Source: CAG-791 sp963593905
GTDB lineage: Bacteria > Bacillota > Clostridia > Lachnospirales > Lachnospiraceae
Direction: 5' to 3'
Assembly: GCA_963593905.1 (NCBI GenBank)
Contig: CAVBBL010000002.1
Coordinates: 62,001-126,000, forward strand
DNA length: 64,000 bases
Below, in pieces: positions 25,289 through 33,227 of the stretch; position 1 is the first letter of the stretch; every line of letters starts with the position of its first letter. The notes below the pieces were generated by a model. The model was given only the letters and a program-made list of their open reading frames with translations, searched no databases and was not told where the DNA came from. The translations under genes were made by a program, and so were the position numbers.

Positions 25289-26649
25289 AGATTCTCTTTG
25301 TTTCATTAGGCTGTGACAAGAACCTGGTAGATACAGAGGTGATGCTGGGTGCACTGGCAGAGCGGGGATATTCTTTTACGGATGATGAGGAAGAAGCAGA
25401 AATCGCCGTGGTGAATACCTGCTGCTTTATCCATGACGCCAAGCAGGAGAGCATCGATGCTATCCTGGAGCTGGCAGAGCGCAAGACGAGCGGTCAGCTG
25501 AAGGCTCTGGTGGTCACCGGCTGTCTGGCACAGCGCTACAAGGATGAAGTGCTGAAGGAGATCCCCGAAGTGGATGCAGTCCTTGGCACTACCGCCACGG
25601 ATGTACTGGCAGAGGAACTGGATGCGATCCTTGGCAGCAGAAAAGACAGGGCCAAGCTGGTATTGGAAGATCTCTCCAAGGCACCCGCCGGCAATCAGAA
25701 GCGCATGCGCACCTCCGGAGATGCCACAGGCTACTTAAAAATTGCAGAAGGGTGCAATAAGCGCTGCACCTATTGTGTGATCCCGGATGTGCGGGGACCC
25801 TATCGCAGCGTCCCTCAGGAAGATCTGATCGAGGAAGCACAGTCTCTGGCACAGGCCGGCGTCAGGGAACTGATTCTGGTAGCGCAGGAGACCACCCTTT
25901 ACGGACTGGATCTCTATGGAGAAAAACGTTTGCCCCAGCTTTTGACAGCATTATGTCAGGTAGAGGGCATCGACTGGATTCGTATTTTGTATTGCTATCC
26001 GGAGGAAATCACGCCGGAGCTGATCGCGGTCATCGCCAAAGAACCCAAGATCCTGCATTATCTGGATATGCCTATTCAGCATGCCTCCGATGAGATTTTG
26101 CGCAGGATGGGGCGGCGGACGAACCGGCAGGAACTGGAAGAGAGGATTGCGGCACTGCGGGAGGCTATCCCGGATATCTGTCTTCGTACCACTCTCATTA
26201 CCGGTTTCCCGGGAGAGACGCAGGAAGATCACGAGATTCTGAAGAAGTTTATCAAAAAAATGAAGTTTGACCGGTTAGGTGTATTCACCTATTCCCGGGA
26301 GGAGGATACCCCGGCAGCCAAAATGAAGCCCCAGATACCGGCACGGGTCAAGAAACAAAGGCAGAAGGAACTGATGCTGCTGCAGCAGGAGATCGCCTTT
26401 AAGCAGGCAGCGAAAATGAAGGGCAAAAAGCTCATGGCGCTGATCGAGGGAAGAATCGTAGAGGATGACACCATCGACTGGGAGAGCGGCAAAGAGCGTT
26501 TTGTCTACACGGCCAGAACCTATAAAGATGCGCCGAATATCGACGGGCTGCTCTTTGTAGAGAGTGATCGGGAGCTTTTAAGCGGCGAGTTGGTGGATGT
26601 AAAGATCACAGGCTCCGAGCAATACGATCTGATCGGAAAGCTCTGTTAG
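25285..26649 (+). CDS. rimO: Ribosomal protein S12 methylthiotransferase
   Basis: 454 residues. Radical-SAM enzyme that methylthiolates the conserved Asp of ribosomal protein S12. The N-terminal UPF0004 domain carries SLGCDKNLVDTE and NTCCFI, whose cysteines hold the second iron-sulfur cluster. The radical-SAM CNKRCTYC motif is at about residues 156-163. A TRAM domain is C-terminal (from about 385). The CDKNLVD wording points to RimO rather than MiaB. Translationally coupled to rpoZ by the ATGA overlap. Confidence 0.94.
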   Translation: MKILFVSLGCDKNLVDTEVMLGALAERGYSFTDDEEEAEIAVVNTCCFIHDAKQESIDAILELAERKTSGQLKALVVTGCLAQRYKDEVLKEIPEVDAVLGTTATDVLAEELDAILGSRKDRAKLVLEDLSKAPAGNQKRMRTSGDATGYLKIAEGCNKRCTYCVIPDVRGPYRSVPQEDLIEEAQSLAQAGVRELILVAQETTLYGLDLYGEKRLPQLLTALCQVEGIDWIRILYCYPEEITPELIAVIAKEPKILHYLDMPIQHASDEILRRMGRRTNRQELEERIAALREAIPDICLRTTLITGFPGETQEDHEILKKFIKKMKFDRLGVFTYSREEDTPAAKMKPQIPARVKKQRQKELMLLQQEIAFKQAAKMKGKKLMALIEGRIVEDDTIDWESGKERFVYTARTYKDAPNIDGLLFVESDRELLSGELVDVKITGSEQYDLIGKLC

Positions 26650-26650
26650 A

Positions 26651-26813
26651 AGCTGCTTGGAAATGGAGATTAGTGCGAAAAATATGCCTGATGGCATATT
26701 TTTTGCACAGCTATTGGTGGCGCAGGCGTCACCAATAGCCTTGATCGCAAAGCAAATCTGAAATTTGCTTTGCGATTCCTTCGGCGCAGAGCGCCTGCGG
26801 AATGGAGATTAGT
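26651..26813 (+). repeat. Modular hairpin-SD element, A-B-C-D, second sequence type
   Basis: A: GTGCGAAAAATATGCC (26673-26688), loop TGAT, complement with one G-T. B: GCTATTGGTG and complement (26710-26739). C: ATCGCAAAGCAAAT with perfect 14-nt complement (26744-26776). D: TTCC...GGCGC AGA GCGCC...GGAA (about 26776-26802). AATGGAGATTAGT occurs both before A (26662-26674) and at the end as SD (26801-26813). Same layout as other copies with almost no shared primary sequence. Confidence 0.85.
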
Positions 26814-27350
26814 ATGAATTTACCCAATAAACTGACGATGCTTCGCATCATCATGATTCCCTTTTTTGTAGTGGTATTATTGGCAGGCATCGGCGGTGGA
26901 GCCAGCAAGTGGATTGCATTGGCTATCTTTATTATTGCCAGTCTGACGGACATGCTGGACGGCAAGATTGCCAGAAAGTATAATCTGATCACAAATTTCG
27001 GTAAGCTGATGGATCCTCTGGCAGATAAAATGCTGGTGTCCTCTGCTATGATCTGTCTGGTAGGCATGGGCAAGATGCCGGCGTGGGTGGTGATCATCAT
27101 CATTGCCAGAGAGTTTATGATCAGCGGTTTTCGATTGGTGGCCACAGAGGGCGGTGTGGTGATCGCTGCCAGCAAGTGGGGGAAGATGAAGACCGTCTTT
27201 CAGATGATCATGGTGATTCTGCTCATCGCTGATATTGGAGCACTGGCCATCCTGACCACTGTTGTAATGTGGATCGCTGTGATCCTGACCATCATTTCTC
27301 TGGTGGATTACATTGTCAAAAACAAACAGGTATTGGCGGAGACAAAATGA
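26814..27350 (+). CDS. pgsA: CDP-diacylglycerol-glycerol-3-phosphate 3-phosphatidyltransferase
   Basis: 178 residues, about four to five membrane helices. Makes phosphatidylglycerol phosphate. The CDP-alcohol phosphotransferase motif is complete: D-M-L-D-G-K-I-A-R, then NFGKLMDPLADK. NLPNKLTMLRI at the N-terminus is typical. The start at 26814 follows TGGAGA by 5 nt; an ATG 12 nt upstream lies in the repeat. The stop overlaps the cinA ATG. Confidence 0.94.
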   Translation: MNLPNKLTMLRIIMIPFFVVVLLAGIGGGASKWIALAIFIIASLTDMLDGKIARKYNLITNFGKLMDPLADKMLVSSAMICLVGMGKMPAWVVIIIIAREFMISGFRLVATEGGVVIAASKWGKMKTVFQMIMVILLIADIGALAILTTVVMWIAVILTIISLVDYIVKNKQVLAETK

Positions 27351-28585
27351 GAGCAGAAATTATTACAGTAGGAACAGAGATTCTTCTGGGCAATATCATA
27401 AATACCAATGCGGCTTATCTCGCGCAGCAATGCGCCGGGATAGGCCTTTCCTGTTATTATCAGGAAACTGTGGGAGATAATGAGGAACGTTTATCAGAGG
27501 TGCTGCAGGAGGCATTGCAAAGAGCGGAGATCGTCATTCTTTGCGGCGGCCTCGGCCCCACAGAGGATGATTTGACCAAGGAGACAGCGGCCAGGGTTAT
27601 GGGGCGATCCATGTATATGGACGAGGCTTGGATGGAGAAGATTCGCGGCTACTTTAAGAAGCGGGGACTGGAGCTTACAGAGAACAATGCCAAGCAGGCA
27701 TTGATTCCGGAGGGCAGTCTTATCCTGGACAATCCAAACGGCACAGCACCGGGAATCATCATAGAGGGAGAAGGACAGACCAGAGTGGTGCTGCTGCCGG
27801 GACCGCCCGGGGAGCTGCGCCCTATGTTTGAAAATCTGGTTCGGCCTTATCTGGAGCAGATGAGCAGCGAGAAGATCTATTCCCGTACGGTGAAGGAATG
27901 CGGCATCGGGGAGAGTATTGCGGAGACGATGTTAAAGGATCTGATCGATGCACAGACCAATCCCACCATTGCCACCTATGCCAAGACCGGTGAGGTGCAT
28001 ATCCGCATTACGGCAAAGGCTGCCTCTGAGAAAGAGGCAGAGCAGATCCTTGCACCGGTGGAGAAGGAAGTGCTGCGTCGTTTCGGAAAACATGTCTATA
28101 CAGATCGGGAGGAAGTGACGCTGGAGGCCTCGATCGTGGAGCTGTTGAAGGAAAAGGGCATGACACTGTCACTGGCAGAGTCCTGTACAGGCGGCATGCT
28201 TTCTCAGCGCATCACCAATGTTCCCGGGGTATCGGCGGTTTATGCAGGCGGCTTTGTAACCTATACCTGCGAAGAGAAGCACCGGATGCTGGGAGTCTCC
28301 AAAAAGCTCTTAAAAGAAAAGGGAGCTGTTTCCAAAAAGACGGCCAAGGCCATGGCAGCGGGTGCATCGGCCAGAACCTATACGGATGCAGCTTTGTCTA
28401 TTACAGGCAATGCAGGACCGGAGCCTTCTGAGGATAAGCCGGTGGGCCTTATCTATATCGGCTGTTGTATAGACGGCAAGGCAAAGGCCAAAAAGTATCA
28501 GTTTTCCGGAAACAGACAGAAAATCCGCGAGAGCGCCGTGGCAGCGGCCCTGACATTACTGCGGGAGAGTCTGCTTGATAATTAA
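27347..28585 (+). CDS. cinA: CinA-family protein (competence/damage inducible; NMN amidohydrolase domain)
   Basis: 412 residues. N-terminal MoCF-like domain (GTEILLGNIINTNAAYLA, GGLGPTEDDLTKE) with ADP-ribose pyrophosphatase potential. The C-terminal CinA domain, from about 255, carries LAESCTGGMLSQRITNVPG and a GNAGPE turn, linked to nicotinamide mononucleotide deamidation. The ATGA overlap with pgsA is the usual order. recA, often next in Firmicutes, is not; a gtrA gene follows after an element. Confidence 0.92.
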   Translation: MRAEIITVGTEILLGNIINTNAAYLAQQCAGIGLSCYYQETVGDNEERLSEVLQEALQRAEIVILCGGLGPTEDDLTKETAARVMGRSMYMDEAWMEKIRGYFKKRGLELTENNAKQALIPEGSLILDNPNGTAPGIIIEGEGQTRVVLLPGPPGELRPMFENLVRPYLEQMSSEKIYSRTVKECGIGESIAETMLKDLIDAQTNPTIATYAKTGEVHIRITAKAASEKEAEQILAPVEKEVLRRFGKHVYTDREEVTLEASIVELLKEKGMTLSLAESCTGGMLSQRITNVPGVSAVYAGGFVTYTCEEKHRMLGVSKKLLKEKGAVSKKTAKAMAAGASARTYTDAALSITGNAGPEPSEDKPVGLIYIGCCIDGKAKAKKYQFSGNRQKIRESAVAAALTLLRESLLDN

Positions 28586-28589
28586 AATA

Positions 28590-28688
28590 CGCTGCATTAT
28601 CCATGCAGGTTTGCATCGGAGAATTCACCTTCGCGAGATTCTCCCCACGTTGCCGCAGGCAGGCTGCGGCATAAATAAAGAGGTACGA
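28590..28688 (+). repeat. Modular hairpin-SD element, B-C-D
   Basis: B: CTGCAT/ATGCAG (28592-28609). C: GGAGAATTCACC with complement GGAGAATCTCG-like (28618-28644). D: GCCGCAGGCAGGCTGCGGC at 28652-28670. AAAGAGGT precedes ATG 28689. Confidence 0.75.
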
Positions 28689-29144
28689 ATGAAAAAATTA
28701 TTTTCACAGATCATGAAATTCGGTGTTGTCGGTGTCATTTGTTTTTTTATTGATTTCGCCATCTATACAGTCTTAAATCTGATTTTCCGGGCCGTGGGCT
28801 TTGATCAGCAGTGCAGCTGGTATTATCTGATTTCCCAGTTCTTCAGCTTTATTATTTCCATGGTGACGAATTATATACTGAGTTTTAAATTCGTCTTTGA
28901 GCGCCGGGAGGATATGTCCAAAAAGAGAGAGTTCGTTATCTTTTTTGTTCTGAGCGTCATCGGACTGATCATCAACGAGATCGTGCTCTATGTGGGCATG
29001 GATCTGGTCTATGAGCAATGGACGTGGCTGCATAATCTGGTGGGAACCGGTCTGGCAGAGACCTTGTTTAAGTGCTTTGCAACAGGCGTGGTGATGGTCT
29101 ATAACTTTATCAGCCGGAAAATCTGTCTGGAAAAGAAGGACTGA
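28689..29144 (+). CDS. gtrA: GtrA-family membrane protein
   Basis: 151 residues, four membrane helices; KFGVVGVICFFIDFAIY and QFFSFIISMVTNYILSFKFVF are the GtrA signature. GtrA proteins are thought to flip polyprenyl-phosphate-linked sugars. The glycosyltransferase made from the next gene is of the matching DPM1/GtrB kind, so the two probably decorate a surface glycan together. The start is fixed by AAAGAGGT. The longer upstream frame is repeat sequence. Confidence 0.88.
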   Translation: MKKLFSQIMKFGVVGVICFFIDFAIYTVLNLIFRAVGFDQQCSWYYLISQFFSFIISMVTNYILSFKFVFERREDMSKKREFVIFFVLSVIGLIINEIVLYVGMDLVYEQWTWLHNLVGTGLAETLFKCFATGVVMVYNFISRKICLEKKD

Positions 29145-29252
29145 TGAAGGAAAATAAAGCAAAAGGCATCTGCAAAATGGAACTTGGCGCGAAAATATGC
29201 AGCAATTCACGACGCCTCTTCACGGCAGAGCTGCTCAGAAATGAGGATTAAC

Positions 29253-30239
29253 ATGGCGGATATTTTATATTATGTGATCCCTTGCTATAACGAAGAAGAA
29301 GTGCTGCCGGAGACATCCAAAAGGCTTGCAGGGAAGATGCAGGAGATGGTAGAGAAGGATCTGGTCTCCCCAAAGAGCCGCATCGTGTTTGTCAATGATG
29401 GCTCCGGGGATGGCACCTGGGAGATCATAAAGCAGCTGCATGAGAAGAACCCTGTTTTTTCCGGGATAAACTTAAGCAAAAATCAGGGTCATCAAAATGC
29501 GCTGCTGGCCGGACTGATGACCGTGCGCAGCTACGCGGATATGGTGATCTCCATGGATGCGGATCTGCAGGACGACATCAATGCCTCCGAGGAAATGGTA
29601 AAAAAATACTATGAAGGCGCAGATGTAGTCTACGGTGTACGATCCGCCAGAACTACGGACACTGCCTTCAAGCGCACGACGGCGGAAGGTTTCTACGCTG
29701 TCATGAGAAAACTGGGGGCTCACACGGTTTCCAATCATGCGGACTACCGGCTCATGAGCCGCAGAGCACTGGATGGCCTGTCTGAATTCCACGAGGTCAA
29801 CCTGTTCCTGCGGGGCATCGTGCCTATGGTGGGATATCCCAGCGATGTGGTGTACTATGAGCGGGCGGAGCGCTTTGCCGGAGAAAGCAAATATCCTCTG
29901 AAAAAGATGCTGCACTTTGCCATTGAGGGCATTACTTCCCTGAGCACCAAACCCATTCAGATGATCACCTATCTGGGGATTACTATCTTTCTGGTAAGCA
30001 TAGCCATGCTGCTGTACAGCTTGATTCGCCATTTCATGGGGGCGACCATTGTGGGCTGGACCACCTTGATGGTCTCTGTATGGGCCATCGGCGGCCTGAT
30101 TCTTCTGTCACTGGGCATCATCGGAGAATATGTGGGCAAGATCTATCTGGAGACGAAGGGCCGCCCCCGTTATCTGGTGGAGCAGTTTCTGGATGATGAG
30201 CACGGATATGCCACCAGAGAACATGGCATAGAGAGGTGA
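29253..30239 (+). CDS. GT2 glycosyltransferase, DPM1/GtrB type, with two C-terminal membrane helices
   Basis: 328 residues. GT2 domain with YYVIPCYNEEEVLPET, VFVNDGSGDGTW and metal-binding SMDADLQDD; two membrane helices at about 228-290. Such enzymes move glucose or a related sugar to polyprenyl phosphate. GAGG lies 8 nt before ATG 29253; ATG 29241 is a second choice. The final codons (HGIER) and the stop come from a D-SD-like sequence (GGCATAGAGAGGTGA) that borders an A module. Confidence 0.9.
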   Translation: MADILYYVIPCYNEEEVLPETSKRLAGKMQEMVEKDLVSPKSRIVFVNDGSGDGTWEIIKQLHEKNPVFSGINLSKNQGHQNALLAGLMTVRSYADMVISMDADLQDDINASEEMVKKYYEGADVVYGVRSARTTDTAFKRTTAEGFYAVMRKLGAHTVSNHADYRLMSRRALDGLSEFHEVNLFLRGIVPMVGYPSDVVYYERAERFAGESKYPLKKMLHFAIEGITSLSTKPIQMITYLGITIFLVSIAMLLYSLIRHFMGATIVGWTTLMVSVWAIGGLILLSLGIIGEYVGKIYLETKGRPRYLVEQFLDDEHGYATREHGIER

Positions 30240-30381
30240 ATTTGAAAGAAATGCCTGATGGCATTTCTTTCAAATCCCATGGATGCCGTCAGCGGCATCC
30301 ATGGAGATCGCATCGGAGAAATCGCCTGCGCGAATTTCTCCTCGCGCAGCCGCAGACAAGCTGCGGCATAAAGGGGTAAAT
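30227..30381 (+). repeat. Modular hairpin-SD element, full A-B-C-D
   Basis: A: TTTGAAAGAAATGCC (30241-30255), loop TGAT, perfect 15-nt complement. B: CCATGGATGCCG, loop TCAG, perfect complement (30277-30304). C: GGAGAAATCGC, CTGC, complement with one bulge (30315-30341). D: GCCGCAGACAAGCTGCGGC (30349-30367). Left flank GGCATAGAGAGGTGAA mirrors right flank GGCATAAAGGGGTAAA. Confidence 0.9.
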
Positions 30382-31071
30382 TTGAAAGAAATGCGAAATA
30401 ACGAGCCAAAGGGCCGATGCATCCTGGTATGCGCCGGGGAGTTTACGCCGGTGGAGATCGAGCGTGGGGAGGAGGATCTTCTCATTGCAGTGGATGGCGG
30501 ATTGTCCTATCTGGAACAGATGGGGATGCTGCCGGATATTGCCATCGGAGATTTTGATTCCCTTCCGGCAGAGGATGGAAGTTTGTTACAGGAAATGGAA
30601 CGTGCTGACGCCGGAAAGGTGATCCGTCTGCCGGTGGCCAAGGATGATACGGACACCATGGCCGGCATCAAGCTGGGACTTTCCCGGGGATATCGGCGCT
30701 TCTTTCTCTATGGTGCCCTGGGCGGCCGGGTGGATCATACCATGGCCAATATGCAGACACTGCTTTATCTGAAGAAACATGGGGCAGTGGGCTACATCAT
30801 GGATGCTGCCTGCATGCTGCTGGTCATTGAAAACGAGACGATACAGTTTCATGCCGGGATGGAGGGGATTTTTTCCCTCTTTGCGCTAGATCGCGAGATC
30901 CGAGGGGTGACACTGCAGGGACTGGCTTTTCCCCTGGAAGACGGCGTGCTGACCAACGATTTTCCCTTAGGGGTCAGCAATCAGTTCCTGCCGGAGCAAA
31001 GAGCCAGCGTCACCGTGGCAGAGGGCAGGGCCCTGATCGTGATCCATTTTAAGACAGAGCATGATTTATAG
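30382..31071 (+). CDS. thiN: Thiamine pyrophosphokinase
   Basis: 229 residues from TTG 30382 (ATG 30391 is the alternative). Transfers pyrophosphate from ATP to thiamine. Motifs: AVDGGLSYL, IGDFDSL, KDDTDTMAGI and GALGGRVDHTMAN. AAGGGG lies 6 nt before the TTG and 15 nt before the ATG, so TTG is favoured. The first codons, TTGAAAGAAATG, are the same as the left arm of the A module just upstream. No other thiamine gene is near. Confidence 0.9.
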   Translation: MKEMRNNEPKGRCILVCAGEFTPVEIERGEEDLLIAVDGGLSYLEQMGMLPDIAIGDFDSLPAEDGSLLQEMERADAGKVIRLPVAKDDTDTMAGIKLGLSRGYRRFFLYGALGGRVDHTMANMQTLLYLKKHGAVGYIMDAACMLLVIENETIQFHAGMEGIFSLFALDREIRGVTLQGLAFPLEDGVLTNDFPLGVSNQFLPEQRASVTVAEGRALIVIHFKTEHDL

Positions 31072-31196
31072 GGAATTAAGACAGTATGAGCGGACAGCAT
31101 CGAATTTACCGCAGCATACCAACCGTTATCGCTCCGGCTGCCGCATAAACAGTAACCTCGGACGACAATTGCCGGATTTTGTCCATCCTTCGGGAG

Positions 31197-31225
31197 TTGA
31201 ACAAAGAGAGAGACTGTAGTAAAAT
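31197..31225 (+). promoter_or_regulatory. Promoter of gpmI
   Basis: TTGAAC (31197-31202), a 17-nt spacer, TAAAAT (31220-31225). The whole element at 31312-31491 falls in the transcribed leader of about 260 nt. Bases 31072-31196 show no gene. Confidence 0.7.
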
Positions 31226-31311
31226 GAGACGGCTGTAAATGCAGTTTGGATGCCTGCATACGCAGGCAATGTTATAAATCGCAATCCATAGATCACCAAT
31301 GTAGGAGTGTA

Positions 31312-31491
31312 TACGCAGCCGCAGACAGGCTGCGGCACAGAAAGGCTAAGTTTGAAAGAAATGCTTGATAGCATTTCTTTCAAACGGCATTGATGTCGTA
31401 AACGCCATCAATGCTGATCGCATCGGAGAATTCGCCTGCGCGAAATTCTTCTCGTGCTGCCGCGGTAAACCGCGGCATAGAAAGGAGAAAC
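31312..31491 (+). repeat. Modular hairpin-SD element, D-A-B-C-D
   Basis: D copy 1: GCCGCAGACAGGCTGCGGC (31318-31336) with AGAAAGG. A: TTTGAAAGAAATGCT (31351-31365), loop TGAT, perfect complement; the closing pair is T-A where the 30241 copy has C-G. B: GCATTGATG and complement (31387-31414). C about 31425-31451. D copy 2: GCCGCGGTAAACCGCGGC (31459-31476). AAAGGAG then ATG 31492. Confidence 0.9.
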
Positions 31492-33039
31492 ATGAAACAC
31501 AGACCAGTAGTTTTGATGATTCTTGACGGTTATGGACTCAATGACGGCAAAGAGGGCAATGCAGTAGCCATGGCCAAGACACCGGTAATGGATGCTCTTG
31601 AGAAAGAATATCCTTTTGTAAAGGGATATGCCAGCGGCATGGCAGTCGGACTTCCGGATGGCCAGATGGGCAATTCTGAGGTAGGACATATGAACATGGG
31701 CGCAGGCCGCATTGTCTACCAGGAGCTGACCAGAATCACCAAGGAGATCCAGGACGGTGATTTCTTCACCAATCCTGCACTGAAGGATGCCGTGGAGAAC
31801 TGCAAAAAGAATGATTCTGCCATTCATTTCTTCGGCCTTTTGTCTGACGGCGGCGTACACAGCCACATTGAACATCTGTATGCACTTCTGGAGATGGCAA
31901 AGAAAAATGGTCTGGACAAGGTATATGTGCACTGCTTCTTAGACGGCAGAGACACACCGCCTAAGAGCGGCATTGATTTCCTGGCTGCCCTGGAAGAGAA
32001 GATGAAGGAGATCGGCGTAGGTCAGATCGCGACTATCGAGGGCCGCTACTATGCAATGGATCGTGACAATAACTACGATCGTGTACAGTTAGCCTATGAT
32101 GCTATGGTAAAGGGCGTAGGGCAGACAGCAGAGAGCGCTGCAAAGGGAATTCAGGCATCCTATGACAGAGATGAGACCGATGAGTTCGTAAAGCCCACCG
32201 TGATCACAAAGGACGGCGCGCCGGTTGCAAAGATTGCAGACGGGGACTCTGTGGTATTCTTCAACTTCCGTCCTGACAGAGCCAGAGAGATCACCCATTG
32301 CTTCTGCGATGACGATTTTGATAAATTTGATCGTGGCGCCCGGGTGCAGACTGCATTTGTGACCTTTACAGATTACGATCCGCTGATTGTAAATAAGGAA
32401 GTGGCTTTCCATAAGGTAGAACTGACCAACACCTTCGGCGAGTGGCTCGCTGCCCATGGCTTAAAGCAGGCCAGAATCGCAGAAACAGAGAAGTATGCCC
32501 ATGTTACCTTTTTCTTTAACGGCGGCGTGGAGCAGCCTAATGAGGGCGAGGATCGTGTGCTGGTAAATTCCCCTAAGGATGTGCCCACCTATGATCTGAA
32601 GCCGCAGATGAGCGCCTACGAAGTATGCGACAAGCTGTGTGAGGCGATTCGTTCCGACAAATATGATGTGATCATCATTAACTTTGCAAATCCGGACATG
32701 GTAGGTCATACCGGCGTGATCCCTGCAGCTATCAAGGCAGTAGAAGTAGTGGATGAGTGTGTAGCCAAGGCTGTGGATGCCATCAAGGAAGTGGGCGGTA
32801 CCATGTTTATCTGTGCTGACCACGGCAACTGCGATAAAATGATCGACGAGGAGACAGGTGCTCCCTATACGGCACACACCACCAATCCCGTTCCCTTCAT
32901 TCTGGTCAACTATGAGAAGGGCTATACCCTGCGGGAGGGCGGCTGCCTGGCAGATATCGTGCCCACACTGATCGAGGTCATGGGCATGGAGCAGCCTAAG
33001 GAGATGACCGGTAAGTCTCTTCTGGTCAAAGAGGATTAA
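31492..33039 (+). CDS. gpmI: 2,3-bisphosphoglycerate-independent phosphoglycerate mutase
   Basis: 515 residues. Interconverts 3- and 2-phosphoglycerate using two Mn ions. Alkaline-phosphatase-fold motifs: VLMILDGYGL with the first metal Asp, MGNSEVGHMNMGAGR with the phosphoserine, FLDGRDTPPKSG, NFANPDMVGHTG and ADHGNCDKM. Length is standard. The ATG follows the element SD AAAGGAG. Monocistronic by context: its own promoter upstream, and a hairpin and the tig promoter downstream. Confidence 0.96.
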   Translation: MKHRPVVLMILDGYGLNDGKEGNAVAMAKTPVMDALEKEYPFVKGYASGMAVGLPDGQMGNSEVGHMNMGAGRIVYQELTRITKEIQDGDFFTNPALKDAVENCKKNDSAIHFFGLLSDGGVHSHIEHLYALLEMAKKNGLDKVYVHCFLDGRDTPPKSGIDFLAALEEKMKEIGVGQIATIEGRYYAMDRDNNYDRVQLAYDAMVKGVGQTAESAAKGIQASYDRDETDEFVKPTVITKDGAPVAKIADGDSVVFFNFRPDRAREITHCFCDDDFDKFDRGARVQTAFVTFTDYDPLIVNKEVAFHKVELTNTFGEWLAAHGLKQARIAETEKYAHVTFFFNGGVEQPNEGEDRVLVNSPKDVPTYDLKPQMSAYEVCDKLCEAIRSDKYDVIIINFANPDMVGHTGVIPAAIKAVEVVDECVAKAVDAIKEVGGTMFICADHGNCDKMIDEETGAPYTAHTTNPVPFILVNYEKGYTLREGGCLADIVPTLIEVMGMEQPKEMTGKSLLVKED

Positions 33040-33073
33040 TACGGCCTTGCCGCAGCTGCGAAGCCGCTGGCGT

Positions 33074-33100
33074 AAAGCCTCAGTCATGAGCGAGGCTTTT
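33074..33100 (+). terminator. Possible terminator of gpmI
   Basis: AAAGCCTC and GAGGCTTT enclose a 10-nt loop, with TTTT at the right edge, 35 nt after the gpmI stop. Confidence 0.55.
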
Positions 33101-33155
33101 GGCAGAGGCATAGCAGCAAACGACAGCAGGCAAAGCGGATTTCTTAGAAATTTTA

Positions 33156-33184
33156 TTGGAATGCCGCATTTTATATGATATAAT
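33156..33184 (+). promoter_or_regulatory. Promoter of tig
   Basis: TTGGAA (33156-33161), a 17-nt spacer, TATAAT (33179-33184), 44 nt before the tig start codon. Confidence 0.8.
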
Positions 33185-33227
33185 CGTCGTAATTGTGTTT
33201 CAGATAAGCAGGAGGATAGATAGAAAA

